Shown: positions 19,332 through 31,139 of the stretch, in pieces
How the letters are laid out: every line of letters begins with the position of its first letter
How positions within the stretch are numbered: position 1 is the stretch's first letter
Assembly (NCBI GenBank): GCA_964019425.1
Contig: OZ025817.1
Span: forward strand, 310,001 to 374,000
Source of the DNA: Flectonema sp. DT1601
Lineage: Eukaryota > Euglenozoa > Diplonemea > Diplonemida > Diplonemidae
Length of the DNA: 64,000 nt
Direction: 5' to 3'
Position numbers and translations under genes: made by a program
Notes under the pieces: generated by a model
What the model was told of the DNA's origin: nothing
Databases searched by the model: none
The model's input: only the letters and a program-made list of their open reading frames with translations

Positions 19332-20680
19332 CAAACCTGTAATGGTTACATTAACTACCATTTCAACAGGTTATTTACTGAAATATTTGTTCTAAAAGTT
19401 GCTAAGTATCTCTCACTTAGAATTTTTTTTATTTTTTTATTTTCAGCTCAATTAGCTACAAAGTGTTTCTACTAAGTGTTTCTCACTTAGATTTTTTTTT
19501 TGCTTTTCAGCTCCTTAAAAGCTGCTAAGTATTTCTGCTAAGTGTTTCTCACTTAGAATCTTATTGTTATGTTCGTTTTCTATCCCTTCTCCTATCCCTT
19601 TTGTTCAAAAAAAGCGGGAGGAAATTCTCTCATTCACGCTAAGATGCACTCTGAACTTTGATTTTTTGATCTGAGTGTGAGGGAATGACCTGTTAGTGCA
19701 TTGGGCATAAGCTGGGCTGCAGTTTAGATGTCTTAGGTGTTAATAAGGGGTTCCTCTTAGCATTTTTCTTTGTTACCACCTTATGATTTTTTTGAAGAAA
19801 AAAAATAGAGGTCATAATGGTGCTTCCCTCTGGAAGGGTTGTAAGCCATGGTGTCCAACTAAATTAAAGGACAAGTCTGGGATAATCCCTGCCAGAGGGG
19901 CGAGTATTCTACCATGGTTGAAATACTCTGGCAACTGATCTTCAATTTTATGTTGTTTGTTAGCTGCTGGTGTATCTTGATCATGTGTTGATACTTGCAT
20001 TTTTTTATTTGTAATCTTCTATTACAATTCTCTTTCTGTTCTGGTCTGTTACTTCATTTGTCTTGTTTAACTTCAGTTATATCCATTTTACTTTTTATTG
20101 TTTCCCATCTACTTTTTATTTTCTATTAGTTCTGGTCAGAAACTCCTGGGCAGCAAGAAGGAAAGCAGTTTAGTACTTCTGGGTGTTTGGCATCACCCCC
20201 CATAGTGAGCAAGTACAACAGGTAGCATTGGTAGTCTGTTGATCCTGAGTGATCCCAGCTACAGTTTTGTTTTTCTTTCTTTTTTTTAGAAGAAGATCAG
20301 GACATCCTAGCACTGCTGGATAGTTGCTGAATGCAGGGCCTGCCTGTGGCATTATAATAACAGGCTAAGTCATTTGTAGTTCATAGTTTACCTTTGATTT
20401 TATAACTTCACATAGGTACTATGAACGATGAGAGATCCAGTGGGATCACTCAGGGTCTAGTAGAGACCACCAATGTTGTGCGTTGATAGGCAAGGTGACC
20501 AACCTTGACATTCTTTCTTTTCTCTCCTGTTGTGACAAACACAAAATACACACACAGCTTACAGTGTGTTCTTTGTGTATGTTTTCTTCAGGTGTGAGTA
20601 GTTTTTTTGTTCTTGCTCTTCAGGGAGGGCCTTAGCCAAAAGCTAACAGTCCAAATCTCACCTGGTAAACTCAACTCCTC
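19332..20680 (-). repeat. Repeat A, near full-length copy
   Basis: Second near complete copy, same orientation as 16,346-17,692 and about 3 kb away. The CTAAGTG hairpin end is at 19,332-19,560 and the CTCACCTGG end at 20,660-20,680. Confidence 0.85.
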
Positions 20681-21095
20681 AACGATCGGCTATACCGACC
20701 ATTTTTTTCTTTTTTTTATAAATAATTGTTTTCTTCTTCTCGACGATCAGATCCAATTGATCGACCTTTTTTTTTTTTTTTCCTTTATTCCTTCCATCCC
20801 TCCCGCTCCCCTAATTTTAAATAAAAACAAGATCAGCTCAGCTTGATCGTTAATCTTTTTTTCTTTTTTTTAATTTAAACTGATTGTATTTATATCTGTT
20901 TATTTTTCTCAACGATCGGCTATACCGATCAACCTTTAAAATAATTTCTTCTTCTCGACGATCAGATCCAATTGATCAACCTTTTCTTTTTTTTTCCTCT
21001 ATTCCTTCCATCCCTCCCGCTCCCCTATTTGTAATAAAAACAGGATCAGCTCAGCTTGATCGTTAATTTTTTTTCTTTCTTTTTTATTGGTCCTA
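20681..21095 (+). repeat. GATC-hairpin repeats, two units
   Basis: Two units of about 200 bp, each with GATCGGCTATACCGATC (stem GATCGG; the first copy carries one mismatch), GATCAGATCCAATTGATC, and GATCAGCTCAGCTTGATC. Two inverted units lie at 29,525-29,935. Confidence 0.8.
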
Positions 21096-21720
21096 GTCAA
21101 GACCTTAAACTGACTAACCGGTCTTAATTTTAAATAAGTGTTAACCTAGTTTCTCTTTTCCTTTTCAATTTCCCTTTAATACTCTCTATCTGGTCTGTTA
21201 TGTCATATTTCTCATTTAATTTTATCATCCATTTTACTTTTCACTGTTTCCCATCTACATTTTATTTTCAAATAGTTACGGTCTGTTAAAAAAAAAAAAA
21301 AAGTTTAAATAAGTTAAATTGAACATGTTAACTCAATTCCTCAATTCTTCCGTCATGGTCATGACATTCTTTTTCGTTTCTCTAATGCACAAGAGATACC
21401 ATCACTCATGAGATACCAACGCACATACGAGATACCAGCACTCCAGAGATACCGACACGCTAGAGATACCAAGTCACTTGAGATACCTCCTTGTAAATTA
21501 ATTCCCGGTATTTCAAATTTGAATTGATAGTGTCAACTCTGCTTGCTGCTCTTGTTAATGTGTATGTGTTGTCTCCTGAAAGTGATCTTAACTCCTGTAA
21601 AAAGAAAAAAAAAAAAAAAGAAATCAAAAAAGAAGAATTTTCAAACGAAGTTATAACAACCCCTACCACCCATTATGATCAATTCCGCTTGTTTTTTTTT
21701 TTTTTTAAAAACAAAAAAAA
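21096..21720 (-). repeat. Mixed repeats including GGTATCTC minisatellite
   Basis: Mirror image of parts of 29,076-29,520 and 33,239-33,605. At 21,385-21,490 the phrase GAGATACC recurs five or six times about every 15-25 bp. 21,500-21,720 includes the stretch CCACCCATTATGATCAATTC, also at 33,100-33,125 inverted. No gene. Confidence 0.65.
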
Positions 21721-22800
21721 AATAAAAAATTATAAAAGATTAAACAATGTTATCATTGTATTTTTATCGATCGACTATGTCGATTACTTTCTATTTTCCG
21801 TCCTGGTCAAGACGCTAAACTTATTGTTTTTCTTTTTTTTTTCAAAATTAATAAAAAAGAATATAAAAAAAAAAAATAAAAAAAAGAATAAACAATGTTA
21901 TCATTGTTTTTTTATCGTTCGACCATGTCGACTAATTTCTATTTTCCGTTTTTTTTTCTTAAAAAATAAATAAAAAGAATTTAAAAAAAAAAAAAAAAAA
22001 AAAGAATAAACAATGTTATCATTGTTTTTTTATCGATCGACTATGTCGATTACTTTCTATTTTCCGTCCTGGTCAAGACGCTAAACTGATTGTTTTTTTT
22101 TCTTCAAAATTAATAAAAAAAGAATATAAAAAAAAAAAAATAAAAAAAAGATTAAACAATGTTATCATTGTTTTTTTATCGATCGACTTCGTCGACTAAT
22201 TTCTATTTTCCGTCCTGGTCAAGACGCTAAACTGATTGTTTTTTCTAAATAAATAAAAAGAATAAAAAAAAAAAAAAAAAAAAAAGATTAAACAATGTTA
22301 TCATTGTTTTTTTTTATCGATCGACTATGTCGATTACTTTCTATTTTCCGTCCTGGTCAGGACGCTAAACTGATTGTTTTTTCTTTAAAAAATAAATAAA
22401 AAAGAATAAACAATGTTATCATTGTTTTGTTATCGATCGACTTTGTCGACTAATTTCTATTTTCCGTCCTGGTCAAGACGCTAAACTGATTGTTTTTTCT
22501 TTAAAAAATAAATAAAAAGAATAAAAAAAAAAAAAAAAAAAAAAAAGAATAAACAATGTTATCATTGTTTTTTTATCGATCGACTATGTCGATCACTTTC
22601 TATTTCCCGTCCTGGTCAGGACGCTAAACTGATTGTTTTTTCTTTAAAAATAAATAAAAAGAATAAAAAAAAAAAAAAAAAAGGAATAAACAATGTTATC
22701 ATTGTTTTTTTTTTATCGATCGACTATGTCGATTACTTTCTATTTTCCGTCCTGGTCAGGACGCTAAACTGATTGTTTTTTCTTTAAAAATAATAAAAAG

Positions 22801-22834
<34 letters not shown>

Positions 22835-23793
22835 AATAAACAATGTTATCATTGTTTTTTTATCGATCGACTATGTCGATCACTTTCTATTTTCCGTCCT
22901 GGTCAAGACGCTAAACTGATTGTTTTTTTTTCAAAATTAATAAAAAAGAATACAAAAAAAAATAAAAAAAAAAGAATAAACAATGTTATCATTGTTTTTT
23001 TTTTATCGTTCGACTTTGTTGACTAATTTCTATTTTCCGTTATTTTTTTTTTTTTTTTTTTTTTTTAAAAAATAAATAAAAAGAATTTAAAAAAAAAAAA
23101 AAAAGAATAAACAATGTTATCATTGTTTTTTTTTTATCGATCGACTATGTCGATTACTTTCTATTTTCCGTCCTGGTCAAGACGCTAAACTGATTGTTTT
23201 TTTTTCTTCAAAATTAATAAAAAAAGAATATAAAAAAAAAAAAATAAAAAAAAGATTAAACAATGTTATCATTGTTTTTTTATCGATCGACTTCGTCGAC
23301 TAATTTCTATTTTCCGTCCTGGTCAAGACGCTAAACTGATTGTTTTTTCTAAATAAATAAAAAGAATAAAAAAAAAAAAAAAAAAAAAAGATTAAACAAT
23401 GTTATCATTGTTTTTTTTTATCGATCGACTATGTCGATTACTTTCTATTTTCCGTCCTGGTCAGGACGCTAAACTGATTGTTTTTTCTTTAAAAAATAAA
23501 TAAAAAAGAATAAAAAAAAAAAAAAAAAAAAAAAAAGAATAAACAATGTTATCATTGTTTTGTTATCGATCGACTTTGTCGACTAATTTCTATTTTCCGT
23601 CCTGGTCAAGACGCTAAACTGATTGTTTTTTCTTTAAAAAATAAATAAAAAGAATAAAAAAAAAAAAAAAAAAAAAAAAGAATAAACAATGTTATCATTG
23701 TTTTTTTATCGATCGACTATGTCGATTACTTTCTATTTTCCGTCCTGGTCAGGACGCTAAACTGATTGTTTTTTCTTTAAAAATAATAAAAAG

Positions 23794-23827
<34 letters not shown>

Positions 23828-25721
23828 AATAAACAATGTTATCATTGTTTTTTTATCGATCGACTATGTCGATCACTTTCTATTTTCCGTCCTGGTCAAG
23901 ACGCTAAACTGATTGTTTTTTTTTCAAAATTAATAAAAAAGAATACAAAAAAAAATAAAAAAAAAAGAATAAACAATGTTATCATTGTTTTTTTTTTATC
24001 GTTCGACTTTGTTGACTAATTTCTATTTTCCGTTATTTTTTTTTTTTTTTTTTTTTTTTAAAAAATAAATAAAAAGAATTTAAAAAAAAAAAAAAAAGAA
24101 TAAACAATGTTATCATTGTTTTTTTTTTATCGATCGACTATGTCGATTACTTTCTATTTTCCGTCCTGGTCAAGACGCTAAACTGATTGTTTTTTCTTTA
24201 AAAAAAAAAAAAAAGGATTAAAAAAAAAAAAAAAAAGAATAAACAATGTTATCATTGTTTTTTTTTTATCGATCGACTATGTCGATCACTTTCTATTTTC
24301 CGTCCTGGTCAAGACGCTAAACTGATTGTTTTTTCTTTAAAAAATAAATAAAAAGAATTTAAAAAAAAAAAAAAAAGAATAAACAATGTTATCATTGTTT
24401 TTTTTTTATCGATCGACTATGTCGATTACTTTCTATTTTCCGTCCTGGTCAAGACGCTAAACTGATTGTTTTTTCTTTAAAAAAAAAAAAAAAGGATTAA
24501 AAAAAAAAAAAAAAAGAATAAACAATGTTATCATTGTTTTTTTTTTATCGATCGACTATGTCGATTACTTTCTATTTTCCGTCCTGGTCAAGACGCTAAA
24601 CTGATTGTTTTTTCTTTAAAAAAAAAAAAAAAGTATTAAAAAAAAAAAAAAAAAGAATAAACAATGTTATCATTGTTTTTTTTTTATCGATCGACTATGT
24701 CGATCACTTTCTATTTTCCGTCCTGGTCAAGACGCTAAACTGATTGTTTTTTCTTTAAAAAATAAATAAAAAGAATTTAAAAAAAAAAAAAAAAGAATAA
24801 ACAATGTTATCATTGTTTTTTTTTTATCGATCGACTATGTCGATTACTTTCTATTTTCCGTCCTGGTCAAGACGCTAAACTGATTGTTTTTTCTTTAAAA
24901 AAAAAAAAAAAGGATTAAAAAAAAAAAAAAAAAGAATAAACAATGTTATCATTGTTTTTTTTTATCGATCGACTATGTCGATCACTTTCTATTTTCCGTC
25001 CTGGTCAAGACGCTAAACTGATTGTTTTTTTTTTTTTTTTTTCAAAATTAATAAAAAAGAATATAAAAAAAAATAAAAAAAAAGAATAAACAATGTTATA
25101 TCATTGTTTTTTTTTATCGTTCGACTTTGTTGACTAATTTCTATTTTCCGTTTTTTTTCTTTTTAAAAAATAAATAAAAAGAATTTAAAAAAAAAAAAAA
25201 AAAAGAGTAAACAATGTTATCATTGTTTTTTTTTATCGATCGACTATGTCGATCACTTTCTATTTTCCGTCCTGGTCAAGACGCTAAACTGATTGTTTTT
25301 TTTCAAAATTAATAAAAAAGAATATAAAAAAAAACAAAAAAAAAAAGAATAAACAATGTTATCATTGTTTTTTTTTTATCGTTCGACTTTGTCGACTAAT
25401 TTTTATTTTCCGTTTTTTTTTTTTCTTTAAAAATAAATAAAAAGAATTTAAAAAAAAAAAAAAAAAAAGAATAAACAATGTTATCATTGTTTTTTTATCG
25501 ATCGACTATGTCGATCACTTTCTATTTTCCGTCCTGGTCAAGACGCTAAACTGATTGTTTTTTCTTTAAAATAATAAAAAGGATTAAAAAAAAAAAAAAA
25601 AAAAAAAAGAATAAACAATGTTATCATTGTTTTTTATCGATCGACTATGTCGATCACTTTCTACTTTCCGTCCTGGTCAAGACGCTAAACTGATTGTTTT
25701 TTCTTTAAAAAATAATTAAAA

Positions 25722-25759
<38 letters not shown>

Positions 25760-26010
25760 ATAAACAATGTTATCATTGTTTTTTTATCGATCGACTATGT
25801 CGATCACTTTCTATTTTCCGTCCTGGTCAAGACGCTAAACTGATTGTTTTTTCTTTAAAATAATAAAAAGGATTAAAAAAAAAAAAAAAAAAAAAAAGAA
25901 TAAACAATGTTATCATTGTTTTTTATCGATCGACTATGTCGATCACTTTCTACTTTCCGTCCTGGTCAAGACGCTAAACTGATTGTTTTTTCTTTAAAAA
26001 ATAATTAAAA

Positions 26011-26043
<33 letters not shown>

Positions 26044-26300
26044 AATAAACAATGTTATCATTGTTTTTTTATCGATCGACTATGTCGATCACTTTCAATT
26101 TTCCGTCCTGGTCAGGACGCTAAACTGATTGTTTTTTCTTTAAAAATAAATAAAAAGAATAAAAAAAAAAAAAAAAAAAAGAATAAACAATGTTATCATT
26201 GTTTTTTTTTCTATCGATCGACTATGTCGATTAATTTCTATTTTCCGTCCTGATCGAGACGCTAAACTGATTGTTTCGTTTTTTTAAATAATAAATAAAA
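21721..26300 (+). repeat. Hairpin-rich satellite array, about 34 units
   Basis: Same unit as 11,490-14,410. It shows higher-order structure: the block from about 22,092 to 23,060 recurs from about 23,196 to 24,060 with the same unit order and rare variants (GACTTCGTC, a long T run), and a two- to three-unit block is repeated several times between 24,100 and 24,950. The last unit is the GATCGAGACGC variant next to repeat C. Confidence 0.9.
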
Positions 26301-26736
26301 AAAAAAAAAAAAAAAAAAAAAGAGCATCTCCCTGCTATCCTCATATCCCCACAATAATATTATACCTTTTCATTTTCTCTTTCCTTTTCTGGTCTTTTTT
26401 TTTCTTTTTTTCCGTTTTCATACAACGTTTTTTTTTTTTTTTTATTTATATTTTATTTTATTTTTTTTTTTTCATGTTTGATTATTTCCTCTTCATATTT
26501 TTTTTCTATTCTTTCTTTTTTTTTTTTTTTTTTTTTCTCTACCTCTCTCTTAATTCTGTTCGTTTCTTTGAAACGAAAATTCATTTGAATATTATTCCTT
26601 GGTCAGCAACCATCATTGTCGCCCTTTGGGCCTGTTAAAAAAAAAAAAAAAAAAAAAAAAGAAAGTTTACATCGGGAATAGGGCAGGAGCCAAAAGCTCC
26701 CAGTCCGTTACTTCCCACTTTATCGAAATTCGTTTA

Positions 26737-26739
<3 letters not shown>
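26301..26739 (+). repeat. Repeat C and short cassette between convergent satellite arrays
   Basis: Repeat C (26,322-26,640), then the AGGAGCCAAAAGCTCC cassette (26,660-26,733) ending CGAAATTC. From 26,735 the satellite runs in the opposite orientation. Confidence 0.75.
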
Positions 26740-26768
<29 letters not shown>

Positions 26769-28088
26769 TCCTTTTACTTATTTTAAAGAAAAAACAATCA
26801 GTTTAGCGTCTTGACCAGGACGGAAAATAGAAAGTGATCGACATAGTCGATCGATAAAAAAACAATGATAACATTGTTTATTCTTTTTTTTTTTTTTTTT
26901 TTAAATTCTTATTATTTATTTTTTAAAGAAAAAAAAAAAAAAAACGGAAAATAAAAATTAGTCGACAAAGTCGAACGATAAAAAAAAACAATGATAACAT
27001 TGTTTATTCTTTTTTTTTTTGTTTTTTTTTTTATATTCTTTTTTATTAATTTTGAAAAAAAAACAATCAGTTTAGCGTCTTGACCAGGACGGAAAATAGA
27101 AAGTAGTCGACATAGTCGATCGATAAAAAAAACAATGATAACATTGTTTAATCTTTTTTTTTTAAATTCTTTTTATTTATTTTTTAAAGAAAAAAAAAAA
27201 CGGAAAATAGAAATTAGTCGACAAAGTCGAACGATAAAAAAACAATGATAACATTGTTTATTCTTTTTTTTTATTTTTTTTATATTTTTTTTTAATTAAT
27301 TTTGAAAAAAAAAACAATCAGTTTAGCGTCTTGACCAGGACGGAAAATAGAAAGCGATCGACATAGTTGATCGATAAGTAAACAATGATAATATTGTTTA
27401 TTCTTTTTTTTTTTTATTTTAAATTCTTTTTATTTATTTTTTAAAGAAAAAAAACGGAAAATAGAAATTAGTCGACAAAGTCGAACGATAAAAAAAAACA
27501 ATGATAACATTGTTTATTCTTTTTTTTGTATTTTTTTTTATATTCTTTTTTATTAATTTTGAAAAAAAAAAAACAATCAGTTTAGCGTCCTGACCAGGAC
27601 GGAAAATAGAAAGTGATCGACATAGTCGATCGATAAAAAAACAATGATAATATTGTTTATTCTTTTTTTTTTTTTTTTTTTTAAATTCTTTTTATTTATT
27701 TTTTAAAGAAAAGAATGGAAAATAGAAAATAGTCAACAAAGTCGAACGATAAAAAAAAAACAATGATAACATTGTTTATTCTATTTTTTTATTTTTTTTT
27801 TTTTTTTTCTATTCTTTTTTATTAATTTTGAAAAAAAAAAAAAAAACAATCAGTTTAGCGTCTTGACCAGGACGGAAAATAGAAAGTAATCGACATAGTC
27901 GATCGATAAAAAAAACAATGATAACATTGTTTATTCTTTTTTTTTATTTTAAATTCTTTTTATTTATTTTTTAAAGAAAAAAACTGAAAATAGAAATTAG
28001 TCGACAAAGTCGAACGATAAAAAAAACAATGATAACATTGTTTATTCTTTTTTTTTTATTTTAAATTCTTTTTATTCATTTTTTTAAC
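26740..28088 (-). repeat. Inverted satellite array, about 10 units, alternating two types
   Basis: Strict alternation of the long type (with GTCTTGACCAGGAC) and the short type (with GTCGACAAAGTCGAA) over about five pairs, so the working unit is a dimer of about 260 bp. Confidence 0.85.
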
Positions 28089-29075
28089 AGGAGTTAAGAT
28101 CACTTACATGAGTTAACACAACACAGAGTTGAGTTTACCAGGTGAGATTTGGACTGTTAGCTTTTGGCTAAGGCCCTCCCTGAAGAGCAAGAACAAAAAA
28201 ACTACTCACACCTGAAGAAAACATACACAAAGAACACACTGTAAGCTGTGTGTGTATTTTGTGTTTGTCACAACAGGAGAGAAAAGAAAGAATGTCAAGG
28301 TTGGTCACCTTGCCTATCAACGCACAACATTGGTGGTCTCTACTAGACCCTGAGTGATCCCACTGGATCTCTCATCGTTCATAGTACCCTATGTGAAGTT
28401 ATAAAATCAAAGGTAAACTATGAACTACAAATGACTTAGCCTGTTATTATAATGCCACAGGCAGGCCCTGCATTCAGCAACTATCCAGCAGTGCTTGAAT
28501 GTCCTGATCTTCTTCTAAAAAAAAAAAGAAAAACAAAACTGTAGCTGGGATCACTCAGGATCAACAGACTACCAATGCTACCTGTTGTACTTGCTCACTA
28601 TGGGGGGTGATGCCAAACACCCAGAAGTACTAAACTGCTTTCCTTCTTGCTGCCCAGGGGTTTCTGACCAGAACTAATAGAAAATAAAAACAGATGGGAA
28701 ACAATAAAAAGTAAAATGAATATAACTGAAGTTAAACAAGAATGTTGGTCCTAGACAAGACCTTAAACTGACTAACCGGTCTTAATTTTAACTAAGTGTT
28801 AACCTAGTTTCCTAGTTTCTAATATGAAATCATTTTTCTTTTTTTTTCTTTTTGAACAAAATGTAATTATTAATGTAAAAAAATGAAGAAACAGACCAGA
28901 ACAGATAGAGAATAAAAAAGAAAAGATAATTGCAAGAGTTATTGTAGTAAAAGATTACAAATAAAAAAAAAATGCAAGTATCAACACATGATCGAGATAC
29001 ACCAGCAGCTAACAAACAACATAAAATTGAAGATCAGTTGCCAGAGTATTTCAACCATGGTAGAATACTACGATA
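28089..29075 (+). repeat. Repeat A fragments and spacer
   Basis: 28,127-28,740 is one end of repeat A. 28,741-28,870 (CTTAAACTGACTAACCGGTC) recurs at 31,262-31,395 and inverted at 21,085-21,150. 28,970-29,070 is a further repeat A scrap. The jumps are abrupt. No gene. Confidence 0.7.
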
Positions 29076-29524
29076 CGAGAGTCGCAAACTGAGGTAACAC
29101 TACCAATTCAACAAAAAATAATCAGGATCGGACACAAGGAGGAGAGTTCATTCTACCTCTCATTGTCCTTGCTGGTATCTTAAGTGTCTTGGTATCTCTT
29201 GTGTGTCGGTATCTCGGAAGTGCTGGTATCTCGTATGAGCGTTGGTATCTCTTGCGTGTTGGTATCTCTTGCACATAAAAAAAAGAATATTGAGTTAACA
29301 TGATCAGTTTTATTTAACATTAAAGACAGACCGGAACTATTTGAAAATAAAATGTAGATGGGAAACAGTGAAAATTAAAATGAATGATAAAATTAAATGA
29401 GATTTATGACATAACAGACCAGATAGAGAGTAATAAAGGGAAAAGGAAAACGGGAAGGGTTCATTCACTTAGTTAAAGTTAAGACCGATTAGTCAGTTTA
29501 AGGTCTTGACTAGGACCAACAAAA
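29076..29524 (+). repeat. GGTATCTC minisatellite and adjoining repeat
   Basis: The phrase GGTATCTC occurs about five times between 29,185 and 29,270, spaced about 20 bp, inside a unit of about 360 bp that recurs at 33,239-33,605. Confidence 0.75.
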
Positions 29525-30049
29525 AAAAAAAAAAAAATAACGATCAAGCTGAGCTGATCTTGTTTTTATTAAAATAAGGGGAGCGGGAGGGATGGGAGGA
29601 ATAAAGGAAAAAAAAAAGAAAAGGTCGATCAATTGGATCTGATCGTCGAGAAGAAGAAGACAATTATTTTAAAGGTCGATCGGCATAGCCGATCGTTGAG
29701 AAAAAATAACCAGATATAAATACAATCAGTTTAAATTTAAAAAAAAAAAAAAAAAGATTAACGATCAAGCTGAGCTGATCTTGTTTTTATTAAAATAAGG
29801 GGAGCGGGAGGGATGGAAAGAATAAAGGAAAAAAAAAAAAAAAAAAAAAAGGTCGATCAATTGGATCTGATCGTCGAGAAGAAGAAAACAATTATTTTAA
29901 AAAAAATGATCGGTATAGCCGATCGTTGAGAAAAGAACAGATATAAATACAATCGGTTTTGGTGATCGACAAGTGGAGCGATCACTTGACAAGAAGGAAA
30001 AAAGAAAGGACCGATTAATTGGGGCTTTGGTTGTATTCCCAAGGCATGT
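29525..30049 (-). repeat. GATC-hairpin repeats, two inverted units, and spacer
   Basis: Reverse copies of the 20,681-21,095 units, followed at 29,940-30,045 by the reverse of 18,656-18,770. Confidence 0.8.
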
Positions 30050-30420
30050 TTTTTTTTTTTTTTTTTATTATTCATTTACATTATTTTTTTTTTTTTTTTT
30101 TAAATTAATAATCACATTTTGTTCAAAAATATTTCATATTAGAGTAAAAGAAAAAGAAAAAAAGATAAGAGAAAAAAAAAAAAAAAAAACCATTGCTGGC
30201 CCCCTCACCACTCATAGAGGATGAGGAGGCCAGTAAGGCGTCACTCAAATCTATGCCAAGCCTTGGGAACTTGGATTGGGGTTTAGACCATTTACAATTA
30301 ACAATTAACAATTAATCTGATTAACGTTATGATCTGACGGACATAAACATATCGACAAAATATTACAAACAAAACGAACAATAAATAATAAATAAGCTAA
30401 TAAACTAAATAAACAAAGTG
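30050..30420 (+). repeat. GGCCAGTAAGGCG repeat copy
   Basis: The longest copy of the family seen at 8,163. It lies immediately downstream (on the minus strand) of the ORF at 30,443-31,129, as a 3' untranslated region would. Confidence 0.7.
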
Positions 30421-30442
30421 ATGTGAAAGTAAGGAAAAAGAA

Positions 30443-31129
30443 TTACAAGGGGGTGGAGTCACCGTGAACGTCATCAGCAGAACATCTCCTTCGATTATAA
30501 CGATATCTTGATGGAGGGGTCCGTTTTTTCAGAGTTGAACGCTCAGACTTTCTCGGCGGAGTTTCAATTTCCTCATGTTCTTCTGTGTCTGGCGGACTCA
30601 AACCTTCTGCCCATGAAGCTAATTGGAACTTAAGGGCCGCAATTTGAGACCGTGCCAAGGCGAGTTGAACATTTAAATCGCTCGCCAGTCCCGTTAACAT
30701 CATGGATTGCTCAAGCTGCTCTGCGTGAGTTGTACACCGTTGGTGATTCAGCTCCGAGAGGCGAAGTTGGGCATCCAAAAGTTGTTCTGAGAGCTCTGCC
30801 GCTTTCTCGTTTGTTTCGAGAGAGTCATCTACTGCTCGACAGTAGTTCTCGAGTAAGTCAATCCTACCCTCGGACCATTGTCTCGCAATAGGTGTATTCT
30901 CTTTAACGGAGATAACGTGACTCTCTTGTCGTAAAATCTTGGTCGGCGTGCGGTCGAGAGCTTCACTCTGCGGCATTGTCGGAGGAATTGAGGCTAGAGG
31001 ACAAAGAGGGGTGATATAATTAAGGGTAGGGATAAGGGGTTTAATAAGAGGAGTAAAAAGACTACTCGTAGTTGTAAAGAGCGAGAGGTAGTTCTTTGCT
31101 ATCTTCATCATAGCAACAGATTCATACAA
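30443..31129 (-). CDS. Hypothetical coiled-coil protein
   Basis: A 228-codon ORF in the middle of repeats. The first 50 residues are hydrophobic and Leu/Pro/Thr-rich, and translation may instead start at Met52 (MPQSEALDRTPTK). Residues about 85-170 are heptad-like (ETNEKAAELSEQLLDAQLRL, then LALARSQIAALKFQL), then an acidic stretch (DTEEHEEIETPP) and a basic tail (RYRYNRRRC). Codon use is unlike the surrounding repeats and the frame is intact, so it is probably a real gene. Because its downstream region is a dispersed repeat, it may be carried by a mobile element, for example as a nucleic-acid-binding ORF1-like protein. I do not recognise the family. Confidence 0.5.
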   Translation of the reverse strand: MYESVAMMKIAKNYLSLFTTTSSLFTPLIKPLIPTLNYITPLCPLASIPPTMPQSEALDRTPTKILRQESHVISVKENTPIARQWSEGRIDLLENYCRAVDDSLETNEKAAELSEQLLDAQLRLSELNHQRCTTHAEQLEQSMMLTGLASDLNVQLALARSQIAALKFQLASWAEGLSPPDTEEHEEIETPPRKSERSTLKKRTPPSRYRYNRRRCSADDVHGDSTPL

Positions 31130-31139
31130 AATAGGGGAT

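Noticed and set aside
16346-20352. Conserved 60-75-codon ORFs in repeat A copies
   Set aside because: The same short ORFs appear in each copy because the copies are nearly identical at DNA level. Fragments cut them anywhere, and they lack protein-like composition.
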